A stretch of 64,000 bases of DNA from Microbacterium oryzae (GTDB lineage Bacteria > Actinomycetota > Actinomycetes > Actinomycetales > Microbacteriaceae): NCBI RefSeq assembly GCF_009735645.1, contig NZ_CP032550.1, forward strand, positions 1,860,001-1,924,000. Reading direction: 5' to 3'. Shown here in pieces: positions 43,377 through 53,596 of the stretch. The notes under the pieces were generated by a model. That model was not told the origin of the DNA and did no database searches. It was given only the letters and a program-made list of their open reading frames with translations. Both the position numbers and the translations under genes were made by a program. The stretch's first letter is position 1. Every line of letters starts with the position of its first letter.

Positions 43377-44048
43377 TCACGGCGGGAGTTCGCTCACGCG
43401 GTCGTTGGCCTCATCCGCGGGCATCGACCACAGCCCCGCGTAGGCGTCGGCGAGCCGGCCCTCGAGCCCCGCGAGCGCCTTCACGCGGAAGATCGTCGCC
43501 GCCGATGCGGGCGCCTCCTTCGCGAACCCGTGGGCCATCGCACGCACCCACGCCTCGCTCGCGGCCTTCACCGCCGCGTAGTTCGCCCCGCCCGCGAGCG
43601 GCCGCGCAACCGCCGTCGACGAGACGATCGCCACCCGCGCGCCGGGTGAGGCGATGAGGGATGGCCAGAGCGCTCGCGTCACGAGGCGGAGCGACGTGAA
43701 CGACGCCTCGAGCGCGCGGTAGTCCTCGTCGCTCTGACCGGGGATCCCGCCGCCTCCGCGCCATCCGCCCACGAGGTGCAGCAGACCGTCGAGAGGTCCG
43801 ACGGCCTCGGCCAGCACGCGCACCTGCCCCGGATCGACGAGATCGGCCTCGACGGTGTCGAAGCCGGCCGCGGCGAGAGCGGCGAGCTTCTCGGTGTCAC
43901 GGCCGGCGACGATCACGCGGGCGCCGCCATCCGCCAGCCGCCGCGCGACCGCGCGGCCGGCCGCGCTCGTGCCCCCGGTGAGGAGAACCGCACGGGGCGG
44001 ATCTGCAGAGGGGAGCACGGCGCGGCCGGCGGAGGCGGGTTCAGTCAT
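43377..44048 (-). CDS. SDR-family NAD(P)-binding protein
   Basis: The 223-residue protein has a Rossmann start (VLLTGGTSAAGRAVARRL), Ser in AIVSSTAVARP and YAAVK where the catalytic YxxxK belongs, so it keeps the SDR triad. It lacks the usual C-terminal substrate loop and ends early, so it is a short member. It overlaps the end of the DUF6421-like gene by 8 bp and is probably co-expressed with it. Substrate unknown. Confidence 0.85.
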   Translation of the reverse strand: MTEPASAGRAVLPSADPPRAVLLTGGTSAAGRAVARRLADGGARVIVAGRDTEKLAALAAAGFDTVEADLVDPGQVRVLAEAVGPLDGLLHLVGGWRGGGGIPGQSDEDYRALEASFTSLRLVTRALWPSLIASPGARVAIVSSTAVARPLAGGANYAAVKAASEAWVRAMAHGFAKEAPASAATIFRVKALAGLEGRLADAYAGLWSMPADEANDRVSELPP

Positions 44049-45561
44049 CCGTCCCGCGGATGCCCGAGGTCTGCGCGATGACGTCGCGCATCTTGCGCTC
44101 GAGCGCCTCGTAGAACATCGACAGCGGGAACTCGTCGTCGAGGACCGCGTCGGTGTAGCCGCGCAGCGGGCCCGCGAGCACCTCATCGGGAAGCCCCCGC
44201 GCCCACCTCGAGGCGGGGTGCGGCGTCAGGACCGAGCGCACCAGGTCGTACGCGGCGAGCCAGTGCGCGGCCTTCGGCCGGTCGATCGAGCGCCAGTAGA
44301 GCTCGTCGATCGCGTCGCCGAGCGCCACGACGGCCGCCGGCACGGCCTTCCAGTCGAAGGCGAGCGCAGTGTCGGTCCAGTGCAGGGCGCCCCGCTGGTG
44401 CAGCCACGCGAACAGCAGCTGGCCGCCCAGGCCGTCGTAGTTGCGGACGCGGCTGCCCGTGATCGCGAACCGGAAGATGCGGTCGAAGATCACGGCGTAC
44501 TGCACGAGCCGCGCCTGCGCGAGCGTCTCCTCCTCCACCGCATCGAGGCCGTCCGGATCGAGCTCCTTCGCCGCCGTGAGGCGCCGCTGGATGGCGACGC
44601 TCTCGCGGAACGCGGTGAGGTCGCACCGCAGCTCCTCCAGCGCGTAGAGGAAGTACGGCATCCGCTGCTTGATCATGAACGGATCGAAGGGCAGGTCGCC
44701 GCGCATGTGGGTGCGGTCGTGGATGATGTCCCACATGACGAAGGTCTGCTCGGTCAGCCGCTGATCGTCGAGCATGCGGGCGGCTTCGTCCGGCAGCTCG
44801 AGCTTGGTGATCTCCGCCGCGGCGCGGACGACGCGGCGGTAGCGGGCGGCTTCGCGATCCTGGAAGATCGCGCCCCAGGTGAAGGTCGGCACCTCCCGCA
44901 CCGACACGGTCTCGGGGAACAGCACCGCGGAGTTCGTGTCGTATCCGGGTGTGAAGTCGACCAGGCGCAGGCTCACGAAGAGCCGATTGCTGTACGAGGT
45001 CGCCTCGAGTCGCGCGACGAACGGCGGCCAGATCACCTCGACGAGGAGCGCCTCCAGATGCCGGTCGCGGGAGCCGTTCTGCGTGTACATCGGGAAGACG
45101 ACGAGGTGGCCGAGGCCGTCGACGCGGTGCTCCTCGGGGTGGAAGGCCACGAGCGCGTCATGGAAGTCCGGCACGCCGAAGCCGTCGTCGACCCAGCGCT
45201 CGAGGTCGGCGACGACGGCATCGAGGTAGGCCGCGTCGTGCGGGAAGCGCGGTGCGAGCTCGCGCACCGCCTCCTGCACGCGCTCCACCTCGGCGCGGGC
45301 GGCCCCATGATGCGCGGCGTCCGGCACGGAGCCGTCCGACGCCTGCATCCCCTGGATCGCGATCGCGGCCGCCTTGAGACGGAGCCACGCCGCGGACTCC
45401 GCCACCGGGCCATCCGCCCCGGCCCCCTCGAGGCGGCGACTCTCGACGCGGCTGTCCTCGACTCGGCCGTCCTCCATGCGGCCGTCCTCGAGGCGGCCGT
45501 CCTCGACGACCTCGGGCTCACCGATGATCGCCTTCGTGCTGCGCACCTGGCTCATGGACAT
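44041..45561 (-). CDS. DUF6421-like protein with N-terminal tandem repeat
   Basis: I place this 506-residue protein in an actinobacterial family of unknown function (DUF6421) from its central block WDIIHDRTHMRGDLPFDPF, followed by QRMPYFLYALEELRCDL; this is from memory. The His/Asp/Glu-rich block could bind metal, but no known catalytic site is evident. Residues 20-45 are five EDGR-like pentads encoded by a 15-bp tandem repeat (about 45427-45504), low-complexity and probably variable between strains. No signal peptide or membrane segment. It overlaps the downstream SDR gene. Confidence 0.7.
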   Translation of the reverse strand: MSMSQVRSTKAIIGEPEVVEDGRLEDGRMEDGRVEDSRVESRRLEGAGADGPVAESAAWLRLKAAAIAIQGMQASDGSVPDAAHHGAARAEVERVQEAVRELAPRFPHDAAYLDAVVADLERWVDDGFGVPDFHDALVAFHPEEHRVDGLGHLVVFPMYTQNGSRDRHLEALLVEVIWPPFVARLEATSYSNRLFVSLRLVDFTPGYDTNSAVLFPETVSVREVPTFTWGAIFQDREAARYRRVVRAAAEITKLELPDEAARMLDDQRLTEQTFVMWDIIHDRTHMRGDLPFDPFMIKQRMPYFLYALEELRCDLTAFRESVAIQRRLTAAKELDPDGLDAVEEETLAQARLVQYAVIFDRIFRFAITGSRVRNYDGLGGQLLFAWLHQRGALHWTDTALAFDWKAVPAAVVALGDAIDELYWRSIDRPKAAHWLAAYDLVRSVLTPHPASRWARGLPDEVLAGPLRGYTDAVLDDEFPLSMFYEALERKMRDVIAQTSGIRGTDD

Positions 45562-45664
45562 GGGAACCTCCGATCGTGAGGCTCGGGCCGCGACATCGCG
45601 GCGGTGGGTGTCGTGAGGCCAGGTTATGCGGCGGGACGCGATTTGGGGAGGGTCGGCGGCCGAC

Positions 45665-46834
45665 TCAGCGGCGGCCGCCGCGCCCCAGGACCACGCCGAC
45701 GACGGTCTGGCTCGTCGTGATGACCACGAGGAGCACGAGCGTCGGCGTCCAGCTGCCGGTGTGCTCGGCGAGGAACCCGGCCGCGAACGGGCCCGCCGCG
45801 GCCAGCAGGTAGCCGAGGGACTGGGCCATGCCCGACAGCTTCGCGGCCTCGCCGTGACTGCGCGCGCGCAGGCTCAGCATGGTCAGCGCCGCGACGAGCG
45901 AGGCGCCCTGCGCGAGGCCGAGGAGGACGAGCCAGAGCGGCAGCGCATCCGGCCACACGAGCATGCCGGCGGTGCCGATCGCGAGGGGCGCGGTCGCCAC
46001 GAGCATCCCCGCGGACTGGTCGCGGCCATCCCGCAGCAGCCGCGGGATGAGGAGCCCGCCGACGACGCCCAGCAGGAGGAAGACCGACAGGTGCAGGCCC
46101 GCGGTGGCGGCGGGGGTGCCCCAGGACGTCTCGATGGTCGGCAGCCAGGTCGCCAGCACGTAGAACGTCGTGGACTGCAGCCCCATGTACGCCGTCGCGA
46201 GCCACGCGGTGCCCCAGCGCCAGATGCTCGGATGGTGCGGCACCGGCACCGGCTCGAGCGCGGGCGAGTGGACGGCCGGTCCCGCGATGCGCGGCAGCCA
46301 CGCCAGCGCCACGAGGAGCGCGAGACCGGCCCACACGACGAGCGAGAACCGCCAGTCCACCAGGTGAGCGAGCGGCACCGACAGCGCCGATCCGGCGGAC
46401 GCCGCCAGCGTGAGGAACGCCGTGTAGAAGCCGGTCGCGAGCGACACGCGCTCGGGGTAGTCGCGGCGGACGAGCACCGGGGTGAGCACGTTGCCCACGG
46501 CGATGGCCGCGCCGATCGCGAAGGTGCCGATCCAGAGACCGGCGTCGCCCGCGTACGAGCGCACCACGGTGGCCGCCACCAGCGCGACGAGCGCGACGAG
46601 CACGGCCCGGTCGTCGCCGAAGCGCGCGGCCATCCGATGGACCAGCGGCGAGACCGCGGCGAACGCGAGGAGCGGCAGCGCCGTGAGGATGCCGAGGGCG
46701 CCCTCGCCGAGACCGGTGTCGGCCCCGAGGTCGCCGAGGACCGGTCCGACGGAGGTGATGGCGGGGCGGAGGCACAGCGCGACGAGGAAGACGAGCGCCG
46801 CCATCCCGCCGGTTCTGCGAGCGTGCGCGTTCAT
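45665..46834 (-). CDS. MFS transporter, CynX/NimT type
   Basis: The 389-residue protein has twelve transmembrane helices. LCLRPAITSVGPVLGDL in helix 1 is characteristic of the cyanate/2-nitroimidazole (CynX/NimT) branch of the major facilitator superfamily. The substrate cannot be inferred from the context. It is divergent from the YigZ-family gene with a 45-bp gap. Confidence 0.88.
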   Translation of the reverse strand: MNAHARRTGGMAALVFLVALCLRPAITSVGPVLGDLGADTGLGEGALGILTALPLLAFAAVSPLVHRMAARFGDDRAVLVALVALVAATVVRSYAGDAGLWIGTFAIGAAIAVGNVLTPVLVRRDYPERVSLATGFYTAFLTLAASAGSALSVPLAHLVDWRFSLVVWAGLALLVALAWLPRIAGPAVHSPALEPVPVPHHPSIWRWGTAWLATAYMGLQSTTFYVLATWLPTIETSWGTPAATAGLHLSVFLLLGVVGGLLIPRLLRDGRDQSAGMLVATAPLAIGTAGMLVWPDALPLWLVLLGLAQGASLVAALTMLSLRARSHGEAAKLSGMAQSLGYLLAAAGPFAAGFLAEHTGSWTPTLVLLVVITTSQTVVGVVLGRGGRR

Positions 46835-46879
46835 CCTTCGATCTCATCACGCCGGGGGCGGGTCGGTATCCTCGACGGG

Positions 46880-47527
46880 ATGACCCGCCGGTTCCCGTCC
46901 ACGATCGCCGCGACGGTGGAACACGAGCTCGTCATCCGCAAGTCGCGCTTCATCGCCCACCTCGAGCCGGTCGCCTCGCCGGAGGAGGCCGACGCCGTGA
47001 TCGCGGCCGTGCGGAAGCGCGCGTGGGATGCACGCCACAACTGCGTGGCCATGGTCACCGGCGTCCTCGGCGATCAGGCGCGCTCGTCCGATGACGGCGA
47101 GCCGTCGGGGACGGCCGGCATCCCCATGCTCGAGGTGCTGCGCCGCCGCGAGCTCACCGACGTCGTCGCGGTCGTCACGCGCTACTTCGGGGGCATCAAG
47201 CTCGGCGCGGGCGGGCTCGTGCGCGCGTACTCATCGGCGGTGTCGGAGGCGCTGGACCTCGCCGCGATCGTCCGCCGCGAGGCACTCACGCAGGCGCTCG
47301 TCGACGTGCCGCACGCCGATGCGGGTCGCGTCGACAATCTGCTGCGCGACTGGGTGCTGCACCACGGCGCGACGCTCGGCGAGACGACCTACGGCGCGGC
47401 GGCGCGGTTCGAGCTGTGGGTGCCGGCGGATGGCCTGCGTCGCCTCGCCGAGGATCTCGCCGCGGCCTCCGGCGGCGTGCTCGCGCCGGTCGTCGGCGTC
47501 GAGCGGATCGTCGACGTCGCGGCGTAG
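46880..47527 (+). CDS. YigZ/IMPACT family protein
   Basis: The 215-residue protein has the UPF0029/IMPACT N-terminal domain: KSRFIAHLEPV, ARHNCVAMV, SDDGEPSGTAGIPMLEVL and the RYFGGIKLGAGGLVRAYS block. A ferredoxin-like C-terminal domain follows. Eukaryotic IMPACT regulates Gcn2, but the bacterial role is unclear, with proposed links to translation. It is a single gene, convergent with the epimerase gene 4 bp away. Confidence 0.92.
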   Translation: MTRRFPSTIAATVEHELVIRKSRFIAHLEPVASPEEADAVIAAVRKRAWDARHNCVAMVTGVLGDQARSSDDGEPSGTAGIPMLEVLRRRELTDVVAVVTRYFGGIKLGAGGLVRAYSSAVSEALDLAAIVRREALTQALVDVPHADAGRVDNLLRDWVLHHGATLGETTYGAAARFELWVPADGLRRLAEDLAAASGGVLAPVVGVERIVDVAA

Positions 47528-47531
47528 CGCC

Positions 47532-48431
47532 TCAGACCTCGTCGCGCCAGGAGTGCTGCGGCGCGAATCCGAGGAGGCGGCGCGCCTTGTCGATCGAGAG
47601 CAGGGTCTCGGTGCCCGCGACGTCCCGCTGCAGTGGCATCTCGGGGAACACCTCCGCGGCGAGCTCGGCCGACGCGCGCGACATCACGGTGTCGGCGGCC
47701 GCGATGATGAAGTTCTCCGCGCCGACGATCTCGCTCTCGACCGCGAGACGGCACGCCTGCGCGCCGTCTCGCGCGTCGATGTAGCCCCAGGCGTTCCAGG
47801 AGCGCAGCCGCGGGTCCGCATCGAAGTCGGGGAACGCCGCGTAGTCCGCAGGCTCCATGACATTCGAGAACCGCAGGCCGATGAAGCCGGCGTCCGGGCA
47901 CCAGCGCGCGAAGTGGCGGGCGTTCTCCTCGTCGACCGCCTTGCTCAGCGAGTACGACGTCTGCGGGCGCACCGCGTACTCCTCGTCGGCCGGCAGATAC
48001 GGCGGCGGCGTCTCGTCGAAGGACAGCCCGAGGAGCGTCTCGCTCGAGGCGAAGACCACCCGGCGGACGCCCGCCAGGCGCGCGGCGGAGAACAGGTTGT
48101 AGGTGATGGCGGTGTTGTTGGCGAAGGTCGCGGCATCCGGGATGAGACCGGGGGCGGGGATGGCCGCGAGATGCACGAGCGCGTCGACGCCGCGCCCCGA
48201 GCCGACGGGGAGCGCACCGTAGTGCTCGTCGATGTGCGTGAGCACCTGCACGGCCTGGCCGTAATCGCTGAGGTCCGCCTGGAGGAAGCGCACGCCGTCG
48301 GGGAGCGTCGCGGGGCGGACCCGATCGACGGCGGTCACGGCGTACCCGTGCTCGGCGAAGTGCGCGACGACCGCCCGCCCGAGCTTCCCGCTGCCTCCGG
48401 TGATGACGATCTGCTTCGCTGCGCTGTCCAC
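47532..48431 (-). CDS. NAD-dependent epimerase/dehydratase family protein
   Basis: The 299-residue extended SDR has [14 protein letters not shown] at 9-22, the DLSD and HLAAIPAPG segments, Ser in [10 protein letters not shown] and catalytic YSLSK. The substrate domain is typical of nucleotide-sugar or uronate-type enzymes. It has no carbohydrate-synthesis neighbours, so the substrate remains open; uronate dehydrogenase-like activity is one possibility. Divergent from the amino acid permease. Confidence 0.85.
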   Translation of the reverse strand: MDSAAKQIVITGGSGKLGRAVVAHFAEHGYAVTAVDRVRPATLPDGVRFLQADLSDYGQAVQVLTHIDEHYGALPVGSGRGVDALVHLAAIPAPGLIPDAATFANNTAITYNLFSAARLAGVRRVVFASSETLLGLSFDETPPPYLPADEEYAVRPQTSYSLSKAVDEENARHFARWCPDAGFIGLRFSNVMEPADYAAFPDFDADPRLRSWNAWGYIDARDGAQACRLAVESEIVGAENFIIAAADTVMSRASAELAAEVFPEMPLQRDVAGTETLLSIDKARRLLGFAPQHSWRDEV

Positions 48432-48501
48432 GCGCCCACCCTATGGCCCCAGCCGCCCTCTCACCCGACTCCGGGCCATCCGCTGGGAGAATGGAGGCAC
48501 G

Positions 48502-49920
48502 ATGTCTGAATCCGCGACCCTGCGCCGGGGCCTCTCCGCTCGTCACATCCGCTTCATGGCCCTCGGCTCCGCGATCGGCACCGGCCTCTTCTACGGATCG
48601 TCCGCGGCCATCCAGGCGGCCGGCCCTGCCGTGCTGCTCGCGTACATCGTGGGCGGGGCCGCGGTGTTCATGGTGATGCGGGCGCTCGGGGAGATGGCGG
48701 TGCGCCATCCGGTCGCCGGCTCGTTCGGGCAGTACGCCGCGCGCTACCTCGGGCCGCTCGCCGGGTTCGTCACCGGATGGACCTACGCCTTCGAGATGGT
48801 GATCGTCTGCCTGGCCGACGTCACCGCGTTCGGGATCTACATGGGGTTCTGGTTCCCCGACGTGCCGCGGTGGATCTGGGTGCTGTCGATCATCCTGTTC
48901 ATCGGCGCGCTGAACCTGCTGAGCGTGAGGATCTTCGGGGAGCTGGAGTTCTGGCTGTCGCTCGTGAAGGTCTCCGCCATCGTCGCGATGATCGTCGGCG
49001 GCGTCGCGATCATCGCGTTCGGACTCGGCAACCAGTCGGAGAACGCCTCGGGCGTCGCCAACCTGTGGGCGCACGGCGGCTTCGCCCCCGAGGGGTTGGG
49101 CGGCATCGTCGCGAGCCTGGCCGTGGTGATGTTCGCATTCGGCGGCATCGAGATCATCGGCGTGGCCGCGGGCGAGGCCCAGGAGCCCAAGCGCGTGCTG
49201 CCGCAGGCGATCAACACCGTGCCGCTGCGGATCCTGCTGTTCTACGTGCTCACGCTCGGCATCATCATGACCCTGGTGCCGTGGACGTCGATCACGGGCG
49301 AGGCGAGCCCGTTCGTGTCGATCTTCTCGACCCTCGGCATCCCGTTCGCGCCGCACATCCTCAACGCCGTCGTGATCACCGCCGCGGTCTCGGCGATCAA
49401 CTCCGACATCTTCGGTGCGGGGCGCATGATGTTCGGCCTCGCCCAGCAGGGTCAGGCGCCGGCCGCCTTCGCGCGGACGTCGCGCCATGGAGCCCCGCTC
49501 GTGCCGGTGCTCATCCTCGTCGCGACCCTGCTCGTCGGCGTGGTGCTGAACGCCGTGATCCCGGAGCAGGCGTTCCTCCTCATCGCGTCGGTCGCGACCT
49601 TCGCGACGGTCTGGGTGTGGCTGATGATCCTGCTCGCGCACGTGCGGATGAAGCGCGAGATCGCGCGCGAGCGGCGCCTGCCGTCCGAGTTCCCGGTGCC
49701 GCTGTGGCCGGCGGCCTCGTACGCGGCGACCGCGTTCGTGCTGTTCGTCGTGGTGGTGCTCGGCATCGTCCCCGAAACCCGGCCCGCGCTCGTCGTGGGG
49801 GTGGTGTGGCTCGGCGTGCTGTGGCTCGCGTTCACGCTGTTCGTCCGCGAGCGCGGACGCGCGGTGCCGGAGCTCGTCGACGCGACGGCGCCCGCCGCTA
49901 CATCCACCTCCGCCACTTGA
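48502..49920 (+). CDS. Amino acid permease (APC superfamily, AAT type)
   Basis: The 472-residue permease has twelve transmembrane helices. [24 protein letters not shown] is the conserved helix 1, and [19 protein letters not shown] follows in helix 3. This group includes proline, aromatic amino acid and GABA permeases that work by proton symport. GGAGG precedes ATG 48502. Its 3' end overlaps that of the convergent CorA gene by 23 bp. Confidence 0.92.
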   Translation: MSESATLRRGLSARHIRFMALGSAIGTGLFYGSSAAIQAAGPAVLLAYIVGGAAVFMVMRALGEMAVRHPVAGSFGQYAARYLGPLAGFVTGWTYAFEMVIVCLADVTAFGIYMGFWFPDVPRWIWVLSIILFIGALNLLSVRIFGELEFWLSLVKVSAIVAMIVGGVAIIAFGLGNQSENASGVANLWAHGGFAPEGLGGIVASLAVVMFAFGGIEIIGVAAGEAQEPKRVLPQAINTVPLRILLFYVLTLGIIMTLVPWTSITGEASPFVSIFSTLGIPFAPHILNAVVITAAVSAINSDIFGAGRMMFGLAQQGQAPAAFARTSRHGAPLVPVLILVATLLVGVVLNAVIPEQAFLLIASVATFATVWVWLMILLAHVRMKREIARERRLPSEFPVPLWPAASYAATAFVLFVVVVLGIVPETRPALVVGVVWLGVLWLAFTLFVRERGRAVPELVDATAPAATSTSAT

Positions 49921-50896
49921 AGACGCCCCAGAGCGTCACGCTCGTCGCGGCCATGAGAGCGAGCGCCATCGGGTACCCCCAGACCCATTCCAGCTCGGGC
50001 ATGTGCTCGAAGTTCATCCCGTAGATCCCGCCGACGAGCGTCGGCCCGAAGAGGATGGCCGCCCATCCGGAGATCTTCTTCACCTGCTCGTTCTGCTGCA
50101 GCGACGTCTCCGTCTGACGCTGCGTCACGATCGTGGCGTGCACGGTGAGCGCGTTGTCGAGGATCGCCCGGAACGCCGCGATCCGGTCGTTCAGCCGCAG
50201 CACGTGGTCGTGCACGTCGCGCAGCAGCTGCGACAGCTCCCCCACGACGCCGTACTTCTCCCCGCCGCGCAGCAGCCCGTCGAGCATCCCGCCGAGCGGC
50301 TGCGTGCCGCGCTGGAACGCGATCACCTCGCGCGAGAGCTCGTAGATGCGGCGGGAGAGCGACGTGTCGGTCTCGGTGAAGAGCGCGTCCTCGATCTCGT
50401 CGATGTCGTTCTCCACGCCGCTGACGACGGGCGCGTACTGGTCGACGACCTCGTCGAGGATCGCGTACAGCACCGCCTCCGGGCCGAGCGCGAGCAGGCC
50501 CGGCTCCGCCTCCATCCGCTGCCGCACGCGGGCGAGGTTCGGCGCCTCGCCGTGTCGCACGGTGACGACGAAGTCGGGCCCGACAAAGACGTGCAGCTCG
50601 CCGAACTCCACGGTCTCGGTGGCGTCGATGTACCAGGCCGGCCGCAGCACGACGAAGAGCGTCTCCCCGTAGCGCTCGAGCTTCGCCCGCTGATGCCCCT
50701 TGCGGGCATCCTCGACCGCGAGCGCGTGCAGCTCGAACTCCGCCGCGACCGTCGCCAGCTCCTCCGCGGTCGGGCGCAGCAGCCCGATCCACGCCATCCC
50801 GTCCTGCGCCCGCACGTGCTCGAAGGTCATGTCGAGGCTCGGCGGATCGGCGATGCGCACGCCGTCGACGTACACGGCGTTGTCGATGATGGGCAT
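49898..50896 (-). CDS. corA: CorA-type magnesium/divalent cation transporter
   Basis: The 332-residue protein has a large cytoplasmic domain (1-265) with the long stalk helix, then two C-terminal transmembrane helices. The selectivity motif GMN is present ([14 protein letters not shown]), at the end of the first helix. It forms a pentameric Mg2+ channel, though some members carry Co2+, Ni2+ or Zn2+. Single gene, overlapping the permease tail to tail. Confidence 0.92.
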   Translation of the reverse strand: MPIIDNAVYVDGVRIADPPSLDMTFEHVRAQDGMAWIGLLRPTAEELATVAAEFELHALAVEDARKGHQRAKLERYGETLFVVLRPAWYIDATETVEFGELHVFVGPDFVVTVRHGEAPNLARVRQRMEAEPGLLALGPEAVLYAILDEVVDQYAPVVSGVENDIDEIEDALFTETDTSLSRRIYELSREVIAFQRGTQPLGGMLDGLLRGGEKYGVVGELSQLLRDVHDHVLRLNDRIAAFRAILDNALTVHATIVTQRQTETSLQQNEQVKKISGWAAILFGPTLVGGIYGMNFEHMPELEWVWGYPMALALMAATSVTLWGVFKWRRWM

Positions 50897-50966
50897 CCGC
50901 CCATTCTCGACGACCGCGGCCGTCGTGCGTCATGCTGGAGGCGATTCGCGACCGATGGAGGCGCCC

Positions 50967-51884
50967 ATGTCCGTGCTCGACCCCCGCCCGCTCGGCTCGA
51001 CGCCGCTCGTCGTCAGCCCCATCACGCTCGGCGCCTCGTCGCTCGGCAACCCCGAGCGCTCCCCCGCCGATCCCGTCGCCCTCGCGGAGGAGATGCTCGA
51101 CGCCCCCTTCGCGGTCGTCGACACCTCGAACAACTACGCGGGCGGCGCGAGCGAGACCGCGCTCGGCCGCGCTCTCGAGGCGCGCGGCGGGCTGACGGAC
51201 GGCCACAGCATCGTCACCAAGGTCGACGTCGGCCCGGACGGCCGCTTCGATCGGGATCGGGTGTGGCGCTCGTTCGAGGAGAGCGTCGAGCGGCTCGGCA
51301 TCGAGCGCTTCCCGCTCGTGCACCTCCACGACCCATGGGCGACCACCGTCGAGGAGGCGAGCGCGCCGGGCGGCGCCATCCAGGGGATGGTCGAGCTGCG
51401 CGAGCAGGGGCTCGTCGGCTCGATCGGCATCGCGGTGGGCGAGATCAGCCTCGAGACCGCCTATGTGCGCACCGGGGTGTTCGACGCGCTGCTCACGCAC
51501 AACCGGTTCACGCTCGTCGACCGGCGCGCCGAGGAGCTCATCGCGGAGGCGAACGAGCGCGGCATGGGCGTGTTCAACGCGGCGCCCTTCGGCGGCGGGC
51601 TGCTCGCCGGCGCGAGCACCCGCTATGCCTACCGCGAGGCTCCCGCCGACCTCCTCGCCTGGCTGGGCCGGCTTCGCGGACTCTGCGCCGAGTGGGGGCT
51701 CGCCGTCCCCGCGGCCGCGCTGCACTTCTCCCTCCGCCACGCGGGGATCCACTCGACGGTGGTCGGGGTCGGCCGGCCCGAGCGCATCCGCGAGCTCGAG
51801 AAGCTCCACGCCACGGCCATTCCCGACGACTTCTGGCCCGAGGTGGAGAAGCTCGGCACCCCGCCCTCCACCATCGACGACTGA
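50967..51884 (+). CDS. Aldo/keto reductase
   Basis: The 305-residue NADPH-dependent TIM-barrel oxidoreductase has PITLGASSLGNP at the start, VVDTSNNYAGGASE with the catalytic Asp and Tyr, VTKVD with the Lys, and PLVHLHDP with the His. It resembles the L-fucose/D-threo-aldose dehydrogenase branch, but the substrate is not certain. ATG 50967 follows GGAGG. A hairpin ends the unit 8 bp after the stop. Confidence 0.88.
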   Translation: MSVLDPRPLGSTPLVVSPITLGASSLGNPERSPADPVALAEEMLDAPFAVVDTSNNYAGGASETALGRALEARGGLTDGHSIVTKVDVGPDGRFDRDRVWRSFEESVERLGIERFPLVHLHDPWATTVEEASAPGGAIQGMVELREQGLVGSIGIAVGEISLETAYVRTGVFDALLTHNRFTLVDRRAEELIAEANERGMGVFNAAPFGGGLLAGASTRYAYREAPADLLAWLGRLRGLCAEWGLAVPAAALHFSLRHAGIHSTVVGVGRPERIRELEKLHATAIPDDFWPEVEKLGTPPSTIDD

Positions 51885-51892
51885 GCGTGGGC

Positions 51893-51913
51893 ACGGGAGG
51901 GCTACCCTCCCGT
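51893..51913. terminator. Hairpin terminator after the aldo/keto reductase
   Basis: A 9-bp perfect stem, ACGGGAGGG / CCCTCCCGT, with a 3-nt loop lies 8 bp downstream of the stop. There is no U-tract. Confidence 0.6.
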
Positions 51914-52047
51914 CACCGCCATGTCAACCGCGCGACGTGCGCGCGGCATTGCCGGTACATCTTGATGAGCCGTCGACGCGGTGACAGGCGACCCGAGCCC
52001 GTCCGTCGGCCGGCGCACAGCGCTCAGAGCGCGGAAGGAGCACCACC

Positions 52048-52308
52048 ATGGGAATCGGATCCGGCATCGCCCTCATCGCGATCGGCGCCATCATCGCGTT
52101 CGCCATCGACGTCGACATCGCGGCCATCGACCTCACCATGATCGGCTACATCCTCATGGCCGCCGGTGTGCTGGTCTTCCTCATCAGCCTCGTCCTGATG
52201 ATGCGGCGACGCAGCGCGGTCTCCACCCAGCGGACGGCTGTCGACCCGGCCAGCGGTGAGCGCATCACCACGCGGCGGACCACCGACAACGGAGAGCCGC
52301 TCGCCTGA
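52048..52308 (+). CDS. DUF6458 family small membrane protein
   Basis: The 86-residue protein has two hydrophobic helices (about 3-20 and 28-50) joined by a short acidic loop, then a basic cytoplasmic tail ending ERITTRRTTDNGEP. The start GIGSGIALIAIGAIIAFAI is typical of DUF6458, a widespread actinobacterial family of unknown function. It has a strong GGAAGGAG site. The kinase gene starts 4 bp downstream, so the two are probably co-transcribed. Confidence 0.88.
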   Translation: MGIGSGIALIAIGAIIAFAIDVDIAAIDLTMIGYILMAAGVLVFLISLVLMMRRRSAVSTQRTAVDPASGERITTRRTTDNGEPLA

Positions 52309-52312
52309 CGCC

Positions 52313-53596
52313 ATGTCCGACCTCCTCCACGGGCCCGCCACCGGCGAGCTCCTCGACGGGCGCTATCGCCTCGTCTCCCGGGTGGGCGCGGGCGGGATGG
52401 CCACGGTCTACCACGCGCGAGACGAGCTGCTCGGGCGCGACGTCGCCGTCAAGCTGTTCCGGCCGATGCCCGACGACCCGCAGTCCCGCGAGCGTCGCCG
52501 AGCCGAGACGCACCTGCTCGCGACCCTCAACCATCCCTCGCTCGTCACGCTGTTCGACGCGCGCGTGGACGAGGACGACCATCCGTACCTCGTCATGGAG
52601 TACGTCGAAGGGCCCACGCTGCGCGATCGGATGGCCGCGGGCACGATCTCGAGAAGAGAGGTCGCGGAGACGGGCGCGGCGCTGGCCGACGCCCTCGCGG
52701 TCGTCCACGAGGCGGGCATCGTCCACCGCGACGTCAAGCCGTCGAACGTGCTCCTGCGCACCGCTCAGCTGCCCGGGATCGCCCCCTCGGTGACGCTCGC
52801 CGACTTCGGCATCGCCTACCTGCTCGACTCCAGCAGGATCACGACGCCCGGCACGATGATCGGAACCGCGGCGTACATCGCGCCGGAGCAGGTGCGCGGC
52901 GAGCAGCCCGCGCCGCCGTCGGACATCTACGCGCTCGGGCTGATGCTCCTCGAGATGCTGACGGGACGTCATCCCTTCCCGGCCGGCACCCCGCAGGAGG
53001 TCTTCGCGCTCCGACTGACCGGGGAGCCCGAGATCCCGGCCGACCTCGGGCCGCAGTGGCGGGCCCTGCTGACGGCGATGACCGATCGCGAGCCGGATCG
53101 CCGGCCCTCCGCCGCCGAAGTCGCCGACGCCGCGCGCGCACTCGCGGCGGAGGAGAGAGAGCGCGACGCCGACACCGCGTCTCTCGAGACGACGCAGCTG
53201 AGCGCTGTGGCCCCGGGCACCGCCCTGCTCGACACCGCGCCTCCCGACGCCGCTCATCGCGCCTTCGTCACGGCCGACGCGCCTGCCGCCGCCGATGACG
53301 CGACGCGCCCGTTCCCCGTCGAGCCGTCGAGCCTCGTCATTCCGATCGCGCGTGCGGATTCGGCGACCCCGCTCTCCTCCTTCGGCAGCGCCCCCGAGCG
53401 CGCTCCCTCCCGTCGCCGGGCGCTCGCGATCACCGTGGCCGCGGTGATCGCCGCGGCGCTCGTCGCGCTGGCGCTGGCGATCGGCGGGCCCACGCTGTTC
53501 GGCTCGTCCGAGCAGCCGGATCCGCCCGCCCTGCCGCAGGTCGACGACCCGCTGGGCGGTCACCTCGATGACCTCATGGAAGCGGTGATCCCGTGA
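52313..53596 (+). CDS. Transmembrane Ser/Thr protein kinase (PknB-like)
   Basis: The 427-residue Hanks-type kinase has the Gly-rich loop VGAGGMATVY (24-33), ATP lysine at 47, catalytic HRDVKPSN with Asp140 and DFG (164-166), and APEQ. A Pro/Ala/Thr-rich juxtamembrane segment (about 285-365), a transmembrane helix (about 370-390) and a short extracellular tail of about 35 residues follow. There are no PASTA repeats, so ligand sensing differs from PknB. It overlaps the lipoprotein gene (GTGA). Confidence 0.93.
   Translation: MSDLLHGPATGELLDGRYRLVSRVGAGGMATVYHARDELLGRDVAVKLFRPMPDDPQSRERRRAETHLLATLNHPSLVTLFDARVDEDDHPYLVMEYVEGPTLRDRMAAGTISRREVAETGAALADALAVVHEAGIVHRDVKPSNVLLRTAQLPGIAPSVTLADFGIAYLLDSSRITTPGTMIGTAAYIAPEQVRGEQPAPPSDIYALGLMLLEMLTGRHPFPAGTPQEVFALRLTGEPEIPADLGPQWRALLTAMTDREPDRRPSAAEVADAARALAAEERERDADTASLETTQLSAVAPGTALLDTAPPDAAHRAFVTADAPAAADDATRPFPVEPSSLVIPIARADSATPLSSFGSAPERAPSRRRALAITVAAVIAAALVALALAIGGPTLFGSSEQPDPPALPQVDDPLGGHLDDLMEAVIP

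Noticed and set aside
49898..49920. Overlap of permease and corA as a sign of a wrong gene end
   Set aside because: Both proteins end at the normal family length. A 23-bp tail-to-tail overlap is ordinary in compact actinobacterial genomes.
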